Below, one piece after another: positions 31,506 to 44,700 of a stretch of 64,000 nt of DNA (the first letter of the stretch is position 1; each line of letters opens with the position of its first letter). This DNA comes from Synanceia verrucosa. Lineage: Eukaryota; Chordata; Actinopteri; Perciformes; Synanceiidae. Where the stretch lies: positions 501,001 through 565,000 of the forward strand of contig CM056559.1 in NCBI GenBank assembly GCA_029721515.1. The letters are read 5' to 3'. The notes beneath the pieces are model-generated. The model had not been told where the DNA came from and searched no databases. It worked only from the letters and a program-made list of their open reading frames with translations. Position numbers and translations under genes: made by a program.

Positions 31506-34500
31506 CTATCTGTCGTCTAGTTTGGGCGACTCCACCAGTTCCTCCTCTTCGTCCTTGTCATCCTTCGCTCCACCAATCAGCCGCTGGCGGGCGAAGTCCT
31601 CGAAGATGATGTCATCATCACTGGGGAGGGATGGGGGAGGGGAATTATTAGTTAGTCATACTGTGATGTCACAGTTCATAGATTTTATGTCATTTGAATA
31701 GCTTTTATAGTTGGATCGTGTTGAGAAGCCTCCTCCTCTCCTCTCCTCTCCTCTCTCCTCATCTCCTCTCCTCTCCTCTCCTCTCCTCTCTCCTTATCTC
31801 ATCTCCTCTCCTCATCTCCTCTCCTCTCTCTTCATCTCCTCTCCTCATCTCCTCTCCTCTCCTCTCCTCTCTCCTGCTCCTCTCTACAGTTGAGCTAAAT
31901 ATAATGAAGCCAATGATGCTAAAGATTTTACCAACAGCATAACGTGAAGGCAGAGCTCATGTGAGGAGGAGCAGCAGGAGGACAAAGGAATAAAGGAGTA
32001 AAGTGAGGAGACTCTCAGCTCATTTCCTCTCTGCAGCATCAGGACACATTAAGGTCCAGACTGGAGACTCTGGAGACTGTCTACTTATTGACCACAGTCA
32101 GCCAATCAGAGCGCAGAGGACAGACAGACAGGAAGAGAGACAGACAGGTGGACAGACAGAGAGACGGCTGCTTACTTTGTGTCAAACTCTATCAGGTTTG
32201 TGTCGATCGGAGCTTCATCAGCAGCTGCAGAAACCAGAGCAGCAGGAAACACATTATGACGTCATCACTGAAACACTTTTATTTTGAAATTTGATTCACT
32301 GTTCAGCCCTACAGTGAACAACAAACCCTGACCCCGGACTGGACTCTGGACCCTGAACCTGAACCTTGAACCCTCTGGCCTCAGGACTCACCATCTCTGT
32401 AGATGGACTCCTCCGGAGGCTTCGGGTGCATCAACGTAAATGGCAGTTCAACGGAGACGTCGCTGGAAAAGACAGAAAGTAAGATGAAAAGCACCCACGA
32501 TCGGAGAGGCGTTCAGTTGACTCTGTAAATCTCAGTGTATGTCAGTGACTGTGAAAGGTTACCTGGCCGCCAGATCTCCCAGCAGCCTGAAATCAAGAGA
32601 CATTTAACAGAATCAGCAGCATCATGGTGTTTCTACTGAAAGAGAGGTTACACACTAACTCCTGAGGTCACAGACTAACTCCTGAGGTCACATACTAACT
32701 GCTGAGGTCACATACTAATGCCTGAGGACACAGACCAACTCCTGAGGTCACACACATACTAACCCCTGAGGTCACAGACTAACTCCTGAGGTCACACACA
32801 TACTAACGCCTGAGGACACAGACTAACTCCTGAGGTCACATACCAACTCCTGAGGTCACGGACCAACTCCTGAGGTCACACACATACTAACTCCTGAGGT
32901 CACAGACTAACTCCTGAGGTCACATACCAACCCCTGAGGTCACAGACTAACTCCTGAGGTCACACACATACTAACGCCTGAGGACACAGACTAACTCCTG
33001 AGGTCACATACTAACTCCTGAGGACACAGACTAACTCCTGAGGTCACAGACTAACTCCTGGGGTCACATACCAACTCCTGAGGTCACATACCAACTCCTG
33101 AGGTCACATACCAACTCCTGAGGTCACACACATACCAACTCCTGAGGTCACACACATACTAACTCCTGAGGTCACAGACTAACTCCTGCGGTCACAGACC
33201 AACTCCTGAGGACACAGACTAACTCCTGAGGTCACATACTAACTCCTGAGGACAAAGACTAACTCCTGAGGTCACATACTAACTCCTGAGGTCACACACC
33301 AACTCCTGAGGTCACATACCAACTCCTGAGGTCACATACTAACTCCTGAGGTCACACACCAACTCCTGAGGTCACATACCAACTCCTGAGGTCACATACT
33401 AACTCCTGAGGACACAGACCAACTCCTGAGGTCACATACCAACTCCTGAGGTCACATACCAACTCCTGAGGACACAGACTAACTCCTGAGGACAAAGACT
33501 AACTCCTGAGGTCACACACATACTAACTCCTGAGGTCACAGACTAACTCCTGAGGTCACATACCAACCCCTGAGGTCACAGACTAACTCCTGAGGTCACA
33601 CACATACTAACGCCTGAGGACACAGACTAACTCCTGAGGTCACATACTAACTCCTGAGGACACAGACTAACTCCTGAGGTCACATACTAACTCCTGAGGA
33701 CACAGACTAACTCCTGAGGTCACATACCAACTCCTGAGGTCACAGACCAACTCCTGAGGTCACATACCAACTCCTGAGGTCACAGACCAACTCCTGAGGT
33801 CACATACCAACTCCTGAGGTCACACACATACTAACTCCTGAGGTCACAGACTAACTCCTGAGGTCACAGACTAACTCCTGCGGTCACAGACCAACTCCTG
33901 AGGACACAGACTAACTCCTGAGGTCACATACTAACTCCTGAGGACAAAGACTAACTCCTGAGGTCACATACTAACTCCTGAGGTCACACACCAACTCCTG
34001 AGGACAAACACTAACTCCTGAGGACACAGACTAACTCCTGAGGTCACATACTAACTCCTGAGGACACAGACTAACTCCTGAGGTCACATACTAACTCCTG
34101 AGGACACAGACCAACTCCTAAGGACACAGACTAACTCCTGAGGTCACTTACTAACTCCTGAGGTCACATACTAACTCCTGAGGACACGGACCAACTCCTG
34201 AGGTCACAGACTAACTCCTGAGGTCACAGACCAACTCCTGAGGACACATACTAACTCCTGAGGACACAGACTAACTCCTGAGGTCACATACTAACTCCTG
34301 AGGACACAGACTAACTCCTGAGGTCACAGACTAACTCCTGAGGTCACAGATCAACTCCTGAGGACACAGACTAACTCCTGAGGTCACAGACTAACTCCTG
34401 AGGACACAGACTAACTCCTGAGGTCACAGACTAACTCCTGAGGTCACACACATACTAACTCCTGAGGACACAGACCAACTCCTGAGGTCACACACATACT

Positions 34501-37500
34501 AACTCCTGAGGTCACAGACTAACTCCTGAGGTCACAGACTAACTCCTGCGGTCACAGACCAACTCCTGAGGACACAGACTAACTCCTGAGGTCACATACT
34601 AACTCCTGAGGACAAAGACTAACTCCTGAGGTCACATACTAACTCCTGAGGTCACACACCAACTCCTGAGGACAAACACTAACTCCTGAGGACACAGACT
34701 AACTCCTGAGGTCACATACTAACTCCTGAGGACACAGACTAACTCCTGAGGTCACATACTAACTCCTGAGGACAAAGACTAACTCCTGAGGTCACATACT
34801 AACTCCTGAGGTCACACACCAACTCCTGAGGACAAACACTAACTCCTGAGGACACAGACTAACTCCTGAGGTCACATACTAACTCCTGAGGACACAGACT
34901 AACTCCTGAGGTCACATACTAACTCCTGAGGACACAGACCAACTCCTAAGGACACAGACTAACTCCTGAGGTCACTTACTAACTCCTGAGGTCACATACT
35001 AACTCCTGAGGACACGGACCAACTCCTGAGGTCACAGACTAACTCCTGAGGTCACAGACCAACTCCTGAGGACACATACTAACTCCTGAGGACACAGACT
35101 AACTCCTGAGGTCACATACTAACTCCTGAGGACACAGACTAACTCCTGAGGTCACAGACTAACTCCTGAGGTCACAGATCAACTCCTGAGGACACAGACT
35201 AACTCCTGAGGTCACAGACTAACTCCTGAGGACACAGACTAACTCCTGAGGTCACAGACTAACTCCTGAGGTCACACACATACTAACTCCTGAGGACACA
35301 GACCAACTCCTGAGGTCACACACATACTAACTCCTGAGGTCACAGACTAACTCCTGAGGTCACAGACTAACTCCTGAGGTCACAGACTAACTCCTGCGGT
35401 CACAGACCAACTCCTGAGGACACAGACTAACTCCTGAGGTCACATACTAACTCCTGAGGACAAAGACTAACTCCTGAGGTCACATACTAACTCCTGAGGT
35501 CACACACCAACTCCTGAGGACAAACACTAACTCCTGAGGACACAGACTAACTCCTGAGGTCACATACTAACTCCTGAGGACACAGACTAACTCCTGAGGT
35601 CACATACTAACTCCTGAGGACACAGACCAACTCCTAAGGACACAGACTAACTCCTGAGGTCACTTACTAACTCCTGAGGTCACATACTAACTCCTGAGGA
35701 CACGGACCAACTCCTGAGGTCACAGACTAACTCCTGAGGTCACAGACCAACTCCTGAGGACACATACTAACTCCTGAGGACACAGACTAACTCCTGAGGT
35801 CACATACTAACTCCTGAGGACACAGACTAACTCCTGAGGTCACAGATCAACTCCTGAGGACACAGACTAACTCCTGAGGTCACAGACTAACTCCTGAGGT
35901 CACAGACTAACTCCTGAGGTCACAGACCAACTCCTGAGGACACATACTAACTCCTGAGGACACAGACTAACTCCCGAGGTCACATACTAACTCCTGAGGA
36001 CACAGACTATCTCCTGAGGTCACAGACTAACTCCTGAAGTCACAGACTAACTCCTGAAGTCAATCATATCTATATCTATTGATATACTTCCATATGTGGT
36101 TAAAGATAAGGAGCACTGACCCGCCTCGGGACACGACCAGTTTCACTTTGACTTTGTACGACACAATGATGCCCAGGATCTCCTTATTGGCTCCTTCTCT
36201 CAACCTGATCAGGACAGAAAACATAAACTGAGATTATCCATCAATATCTGACGTTGACTATCATCAATATAATTGACTCCCACCTCCTCTCTGGACCCCT
36301 TCATGACTTCCACTTCCTCTATGGACTCCCACCTCCTCCCTGGACTCCTCCATGACTCACACTTCCTATATGGACTCAGACTTCCTCCTTGTACTCCCGC
36401 CTCCTTCTTGGACTCCTACCTTCTCACTTTACTCCTCCCTGGACTCACACCTCCTCTATGGACTCCTCCATGACTCCCACCTCTTCTACTGACTCCCACT
36501 TCCTGTATGGACTCCCACTTCCTGTATGGACTCCAACCTCCTCCCTGGACTCCCACTTCTTCTATGGACTCCCACCTCCTCTATTGACTCCCACTTCCTG
36601 TATGGACTCACACTTCCTCCCTGGACTCCTCCCTGGACTCCAACCGCCTCCCTGAACTCCCACCTCCTCTATTGACTCCCACGTCCTTCCTGGACTCCCA
36701 CCTCCTCCCTGGACTCACAGTGTGCTGGAGGCCAGGTTGGTGTCCTCGTGCTTCAGCTTCCCGTCCAGAGCCAGGCCTCTCTTCTCTCGGTTGCTGGCCA
36801 GAAATGGAGTCAAAGTGAAGACCTTACAGAAGGTGGAGCTGGGAGCGACGACATCACTGAGGGTGGAGGAGGAACATCATCCATCTTTATCATCCAAAAA
36901 GTAAACTAGACTAAAGTAGACTAAAGCAAACCAGACTAAAGTACACTAAAACAAACCAGACTAAAGTAAACCAGACTAAAGTAAATCAGACTAAAATAGA
37001 CTAAAGCAAACCAGACTAAAATAAACGAAAGCAAACAAGACTAAAGTAAACCAGACTAAAGTAGACTAAAGCAAAACAGACTAAAGTAGACTAAAGCAAA
37101 CCAGACTAAAGTAAATCAGACTAAAGTAGACTAAAGCAAACCAGACTAAAATAAACTAAAACAAACCAGACTAAAGTAAACCAAACCAAAGTAAACCAGA
37201 CTAAAATAGATTATCGTAAACCAGACTAAAGTACACTAAAGCAAACCAGACTAAAATAAACTAAAGCAAACCAGACTAAAGTAAACCAAACTAAAGTAAA
37301 CCAGACTAAAGTAGACTAATGCAAACCAGACTAAAATAAACTAAAGCAAACCAGACTAAAGTACACTAAAGTAGAGTAAACCAGACTAAAGTACACTAAA
37401 GCAAACCAGACTAAAGTACACTAAAGTAGAGTAAACCAGACTAAAGTACACTAAAGCAAACCAGACTAAAGTACACTAAAGTAGAGTAAACCAGACTAAA

Positions 37501-38731
37501 GTACACTAAAGTAAACCAGACTAAAGTACACTAAAGCAAACCAGACTAACATACACTAAAGTAAAACAGACTAAAGTAGAGTAAACCAGACTAAAGTAAA
37601 CCAGACTAAGGTAGACTAAAGTAGAGTAAACCAGACTACAGTAGACTAAAGTAGAGTAAACCAGACTAAAGTAGACTAAAGCAAAACAGACTAAAGTAGA
37701 CTAAATTAGAGTAAACCAGACTAAAGTAGACTAAAGCAAACCAGACTAAAGTAAACCACACTAAGGTAGACTAAAGTAGAGTAAACCAGACTAAAGTAGA
37801 CTAAAGCAAAACAGACTAAAGTAGACTAAATTAGAGTAAACCAGACTAAAGTAGACTAAAGCAAACCAGACTAAAGTAAACCAGACTAAAGTAGACTAAA
37901 GTAGAGTAAACCAGACTAAAGTAGACTAAAGCAGACCAGACTAAGTAGACTGAAGTAGAGTAAACCAGACTAAGATAGACTAAAGTAAACCAGACTAATG
38001 TACACTAAAGCAAAACAGACTAAAATAGACTAAATTAGAGTAAACCAGACTAAAGTAGACTCAAGTAAACCTGATTAAGGTAGAGTAAAATAAACCGACT
38101 AAAGTAGACTAGAGCAAACCAGACTTAAGTAAACCAGACTAAAGTACACTAAAGCAAACCAGACTGAAGTAAACCAGACTAAAGTACACTAAAGTAAACC
38201 AGACTAACATACACTAAAGTAAACCAGACTAAAGTACACTAAAGTAAACCAGACTAACGTACACTAACCAGACTAAAGTACACTAAAGCAAACCAGACTA
38301 AAGTACACTAAAGTAAACCAGACTAAAGTAGTCAGAAAGAACTGACTCGGACTCCTCGGTGGCCACAGGACATTTATATTGAGCGGTGTTGAAGAGGCAG
38401 ATGTCAGCGCACTGCCGCACTGTGGGAACAAATCAATCAATCAATCAATCAATCATTGGGTCAATAAGACAAACAAGCTGCTGCACAGACAGAGGAGTGG
38501 TGCGTTCAGGTACCTGAGATCTTCATCTTCTTCACCGTCTTGTTGGTGTTGTTGGTGACGTGGACGTTAACACTGATTGGCTCCCCGTGGTAATAAATCT
38601 GAGAAAGAACAATACCATCAATATTTTATTATAAAACAATAAGAATTGATTTATCATTATCATTATTATTATTATTACCATTGTCAACAAGTTTGTGCTG
38701 TGTCATCTGTTTGTCCAGAAGTGTGTATTTA

Positions 38732-38769
<38 letters not shown>

Positions 38770-41700
38770 TATATATATTTGTTTTTTTTTTTCTATGTGT
38801 TTGATGTATAAATACTGACTCAGGTATCACCTGTTTGTCCAGAGAGGCCTCCAGGTGCAGAGGTTTGTCCGACATCAGGAACTGTCTGGTGGTTTCTGCT
38901 GTGGGCTGAGGACCAGCTTTCTCTGGGGCATACTGCACCTTCCTGATCACCAGACGCACCGAGTTCCTGCAAGACCACAACGACACCGGAGTACTAGTAC
39001 TGCACTAGTACTAGTACTACTGACAGCAGATGATAGAAACAGAGCTTAACACAGGTATTATCCCTCCACCCAGTGACAGCTGTTCCCATAGAAACAGTAC
39101 TGATGATAACCAGAATATCTGTTTCTGCAGGAGCTTCTGGTCCATCAGGGTTATCTGCTATACTGCACTGTCTTTTGTCTGTTTTTTTAACACATAATCA
39201 CAGCTTTTGCATATTTATTCTTAGTCAATTTATCACCTTTGGTTCTCATCTCTGCACTTCGTTTACATGTTTATATATATAAAGGTTTATGTTTCCATGT
39301 CTATAAGTCATGCACCAAGTTCAATTCTCTCTTACTTACTTGGCAATAAACTTGTTTCTGATTCTGTAATGACTAATCCACCAGTATGTGTAAGCTCTTT
39401 GATCAAAATGATATATTTGATCATAAAACAGAATTATTGTTGTTATCCAGGAATTTTAAAATGTACTGTTTCATGAAAAAAAAAATATATATCAAATCAC
39501 ATTCTTATTGTTATTTTTTGACTGAGATGTTAAATCCTTCAGTTATTTCCTGTCATTCCTGAACAGAAAAATGTGTTTTCGTGGTTGTTTGTTATTCTGG
39601 ATTCATTTCTGACTTCTCAGTGAATTCCAGTGTTCTGGATGAAATTTGGCTTTAAAAAGTTGAATTCTCTTTAAATTCCTCACTTCCTGTTCAAAATGGT
39701 GGAGAAGAGTTGTCTTTTCATCTCTAACTGTTTTTTGTATGCTCTGTTATACAATGACAATAAAGGCTTTTAATTTGACTGCTGTTTTTATTATTATTAA
39801 TCTGCAGATAAACCAGGGTGTTGTCGGCATAAACAGAACATGATGTACTGTCGTCACTCCCTCTGAACTTTGAAAGGAGGGTTTGTTTTTTGTTTTTTTT
39901 TAAAAAGTGGCAGCTTTTTATTTTATTATTTTCTACTACTTTCAGGCAAATAAAAATATTTTTATTTTCTATTTCTATCTTTGAAATACTTTTTATTTAT
40001 ATTCATATATACGTGAATACATATTTCTTATATATGTCTATTAACATAATGCTACTTATCTGCAGCAGCAGTCCTCTCTCTCCCTCCCTCTCCTCTCTCT
40101 TGCTCTCCCCTCTCTCTCTCCCTCCCCCTCTCTCTCTCTCCCTCTCCTCCCTCTCTATTTCCTCTCTCTCCCTCCCCCCCTCGCTCTCCTCTCTCTCTTT
40201 TTCCTCTCTCTCCCTCCCTCTCCTCTCTCTCTTTTTCCTCTCTCACCCTCCCTCTCTCCCTCCCCCTCTCTCTCTCCCTCCCTCTCCTCTCTCTCGCTCC
40301 CTCTCTCTCTCCCCCCTCTCCTCTACCTCCCCCCTCTCTCTCGCTCTCCTCTCTCTCCCTCTCTCTCTCTTTCTCTCTCTCTCTCTCTACCTTCTCTCTC
40401 TCCCTTCTCTCTCCCTCCTCTCTCTCTCTCTCTCCCTCCTCTCTCTCTCTCTTTCCCTCTCTCGCTCTCCCTCTCTTTCCCTCTCCCTCTCTCTCTTTCT
40501 CTCTCTCTCCTCCCTCTCTCTCTCTCTCTCTCGCTCTCCTCTCTCTCTGCTCTCTCTCTCCCTCTCTCTCTCCCTCCCTCTCCTCTCTCTCTCTCCCTCT
40601 CTCTCCCCTCTCTCTCTCTCTCACTCTCCCCTCTCTCCCTCCCCCCTCTCTCTCGCTCTCCTCTCCCTCCCCCTCTCTCTCTCCCTCTCTCGCTCCCTCC
40701 CTCTCCTCTCTCTCTCTCCCTCTCTCTCTCCCCCCTCTCTCTCTCACTCTCCCCTCTCTCCCTCCCCCCTCTCTCTCGCTCTCCTCTCTCTCTCCCTCTC
40801 TCTCTCCCTCCCTCTCCTCTCTCTCTCTCCCCCCTCTCTCTCTCTCACTCTCCCCTCTCTCCCTCCCCCCTCTCTCTCGCTCTAACAGGAAGCTGCTAAT
40901 GCTCGACTGACTTCACTGTCATTCATAATTCATCTCCTCTTCCTGTCAAACCTTTTGTGGATCTTCTCCTCAACGTTTTCGGCACAGAAAGCTTTCACCT
41001 CGAAGTCGACTCCACAGGCCTGACGACACAAACATACGTTTATCTTTTCAGCTGACAGGATGAACTAAGACCATTCTTGAGACAGGAAGTGAAGCTGCCG
41101 CTACCTTCCCAGTGTCCTCTGGGCCTGGTTGCAGGGTGACGGAACACGGCAGGTTCAGGGGAATCTGCAACCACAGAAATAGAAAGAAAACAAAGGTTTC
41201 TGTTGAAGATATCCAGTCTCCTCTCTTTCCTGAAGACCACTACAGACCACTAGAGACCACTACAGAACATGTATCACAGCAGCTCCTCCAGCATCATGTT
41301 CAGATGGATCAACAGTGAACTGAGTGTGGAAACGCCAGCTTCATAGCTGCTGTACGTCAGGTTCTGATGCTTTTGGTCCGTTGGTGACACTCAGAGAGGA
41401 TGCTGGGAAACTGTCACGAGTTGGTAAACAGCTGTGAGGAGCTGTGAGCACCACAGGAAGAGCCTGGAGCTGCCAGAGCCACACAGGTGCTGGTCGACCA
41501 ATGGGGAGTGAGCCAACCCACCCTGAGCCGGACCACGACACCTGTGTGGGACTAGCCAGGTAGATAAACCTTACATAAAATGTGGTCGATCTGTCTGGCC
41601 AGCACTCCTTCAGGACCCCTCTATACCCTTCAGGGCCCCTCTGGACCCCTTCTGGGCCCTTTTAGATCCCTCAGGACTCCTCTAGACCCCTCATGACCCC

Positions 41701-44700
41701 TCTAGACCCCTTCTGGACCCCTCAGGACACTTCCCATACCTCGAAGGTGAAGGGGTGGGCGTGTTCTCCCAGTTTCTTGATGAGGCGCTCCTGAAGACGA
41801 GTCAGACTCTTCTTGTCTTCAGGCGGCGGAGGAAACGCCTGGACGTTGGCGACGAAGAGATCCTTCCTGAAGGTCAGTCCAAGTACGTCCAGGTCTTCTC
41901 GGCCATACCGGAACGCACAGGTCAGAGTAACGAACACTGGTGGCAGAAAATATGACATCACTTCCTGCCACTAGCTTACGCCACATCAACACTAGAGCTA
42001 GGCTAGGATCTAAGCTAGCAGCTAGCCCCGCTTCCAGTCTTTGTGCTAAGCTAGGCTAAAATGGTAAATGGTCTGTATTTTCCCAGAGGGCACTGTCTGA
42101 AAGGATCAATAAAGTTTTATCTAATCTAATTATTATTGTGATATTATTGCAGATAAAGCAGGGTGTCATCAGCGTAAACAGACACTGTTCTGGACCAAAC
42201 GGACAAATGAACAGAGAAAATGATTGGACGAAGGATTCTTCTACAGATAAAAACATGAACATGGCTACTTTCCGGTATTTAACGACACATTTTTGACTTA
42301 AATCTGATTTTATGTTTAGATGCTAAAGTCAGAGAATATTAACCCTCTGCTGACCATGTCTCACCTTTCCTCTCCTTCAGGTATTCAGGGTCGATCAGGA
42401 TGACGCCGTCTGCAGGAAGTCACATTATTTTTAATACTACGACCCAAATATCACACTAAGAAATAATTTCAATATTTTAAACAGTAAGATCTCACCAACA
42501 GGCTCCACCAGGTCCACTTGGTCCACAAAGTCCCTCTTTCCCAGATAGACTGTGAGCTGAGGGACGACACCAGCCAATCAGTATCAACCGTCATTACAAG
42601 AGACCCTCCTCTACCATGTGAGCTACCAGAGACCCTCCTCTACCATGTGAGCTACCAGAGACCCTCCTCTACCATGTGAGCTACCAGAGACCCTCCTCTA
42701 CCATGTGAGCTACCAAAGACCCTCCTCTAGCAGGTGAGCTACCAGAGACCCTCCTCTACCATGTGAGCTACCAGAGACCCTCCTCTACCATGTGAGCTAC
42801 CAGAGACCCTCCTCTAGCAGGTGAGCTACCAGAGACCCTCCTCTAGCAGGTGAGCTACCAGAGACCCTCCTCTACCAGGTGAGCTACCAGAGACCCTCCT
42901 CCAGCAGGTGAGCTACCAGAGACCCTCCTCTACCATGTGAGCTACAAGAGACCCTCCTCTACCAGGTGAGCTACCAGAGACCCTCCTCCAGCAGGTGAGC
43001 TACCAGAGACCCTCCTCTACCAGGTGAGCTACCAGAGACCCTCCTCTAGCAGGTGAGCTACCAGAGACCCTCCTCTACCATGTGAGCTAACAGAGACCCT
43101 CCTCTACCAGGTGAGCTACCAGAGACCCTCCTCCAGCAGGTGAGCTACCAGAGACCCTCCTCTACCATGTGAGCTAACAGAGACCCTCCTCTAGCAGGTG
43201 AGCTACCAGAGACCCTCCTCTACCAGGTGAGCTACAAGAGACCCTCCTCTAGCAGGTGAGCTACCAGAGACCCTCCTCTACCATGTGAGCTACCAGAGAC
43301 CCTCCTCCAGCAGGTGAGCTACCAGAGACCCTCCTCTACCATGTGAGCTACAAGAGACCCTCCTCTACCAGGTGAGCTACCAGAGACCCTCCTCCAGCAG
43401 GTGAGCTACCAGAGACCCTCCTCTACCAGGTGAGCTACCAGAGACCCTCCTCTAGCAGGTGAGCTACCAGAGACCCTCCTCTACCATGTGAGCTACCAGA
43501 GACCCTCCTCTAGCAGGTGAGCTACCAGAGACCCTCCTCTACCATGTGAGCTAACAGAGACCCTCCTCTACCAGGTGAGCTACCAGAGACCCTCCTCCAG
43601 CAGGTGAGCTACCAGAGACCCTCCTCTACCATGTGAGCTACAAGAGACCCTCCTCTACCAGGTGAGCTACCAGAGACCCTCCTCTACCAGGTGAGCTACC
43701 AGAGACCCTCCTCCAGCAGGTGAGCTACCAGAGACCCTCCTCTACCATGTGAGCTACAAGAGACCCTCCTCTACCAGGTGAGCTACCAGAGACCCTCCTC
43801 CAGCAGGTGAGCTACCAGAGACCCTCCTCTACCAGGTGAGCTACAAGAGACCCTCCTCTACCAGGTGAGCTACCAGAGACCCTCCTCCAGCAGGTGAGCT
43901 ACCAGAGACCCTCCTCTACCAGGTGAGCTACCAGAGACCCTCCTCCAGCAGGTGAGCTACCAGAGACCTTCCTCTACCATGTGAGCTACCAGAGACCCTC
44001 CTCTAGCAGGTGAGCTACCAGAGACCCTCCTCCAGCAGGTGAGCTACCAGAGACCCTCCTCTACCATGTGAGCTACCAGAGACCCTCCTCCAGCAGGTGA
44101 GCTACCAGAGACCCTCCTCCAGCAGGTGAGCTACCAGAGACCCTCCTCTACCATGTGAGCTACAAGAGACCCTCCTCTACCATGTGAGCTACCAGAGACC
44201 CTCCTCTAGCAGGTGAGCTACCAGAGACCCTCCTCTACCATGTGAGCTACAAGAGACCCTCCTCTACCATGTGAGCTACCAGAGACCCTCCTCCAGCAGG
44301 TGAGCTACCAGAGACCCTCCTCTACCATGTGAGCTACCAGAGACCCTCCTCCAGCAGGTGAGCTACCAGAGACCCTCCTCTACCATGTGAGCTACCAGAG
44401 ACCCTCCTCCAGCAGGTGAGCTACCAGAGACCCTCCTCTACCATGTGAGCTACAAGAGACCCTCCTCTACCATGTGAGCTACCAGAGACCCTCCTCCAGC
44501 AGGTGAGCTACCAGAGACCCTCCTCTACCATGTGAGCTACCAGAGACCCTCCTCTAGCAGGTGAGCTACCAGAGACCCTCCTCCAGCAGGTGAGCTACCA
44601 GAGACCCTCCTCTACCATGTGAGCTACCAGAGACCCTCCTCTACCATGTGAGCTACCAGAGACCCTCCTCTACCATGTGAGCTACCAGAGACCCTCCTCC

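Noticed and set aside
36273..36904. Short Ser-Leu-Pro-rich frames of 60-88 codons
   Set aside because: Intron 11 minisatellite and the antisense of arrb1 exon 11, not separate genes.
39890..40885. Open frames of 331 (plus) and 231 (minus) codons rich in Ser-Leu-Pro or Arg-Glu
   Set aside because: Low-complexity CT/GA sequence read through; composition explains the lack of stops.
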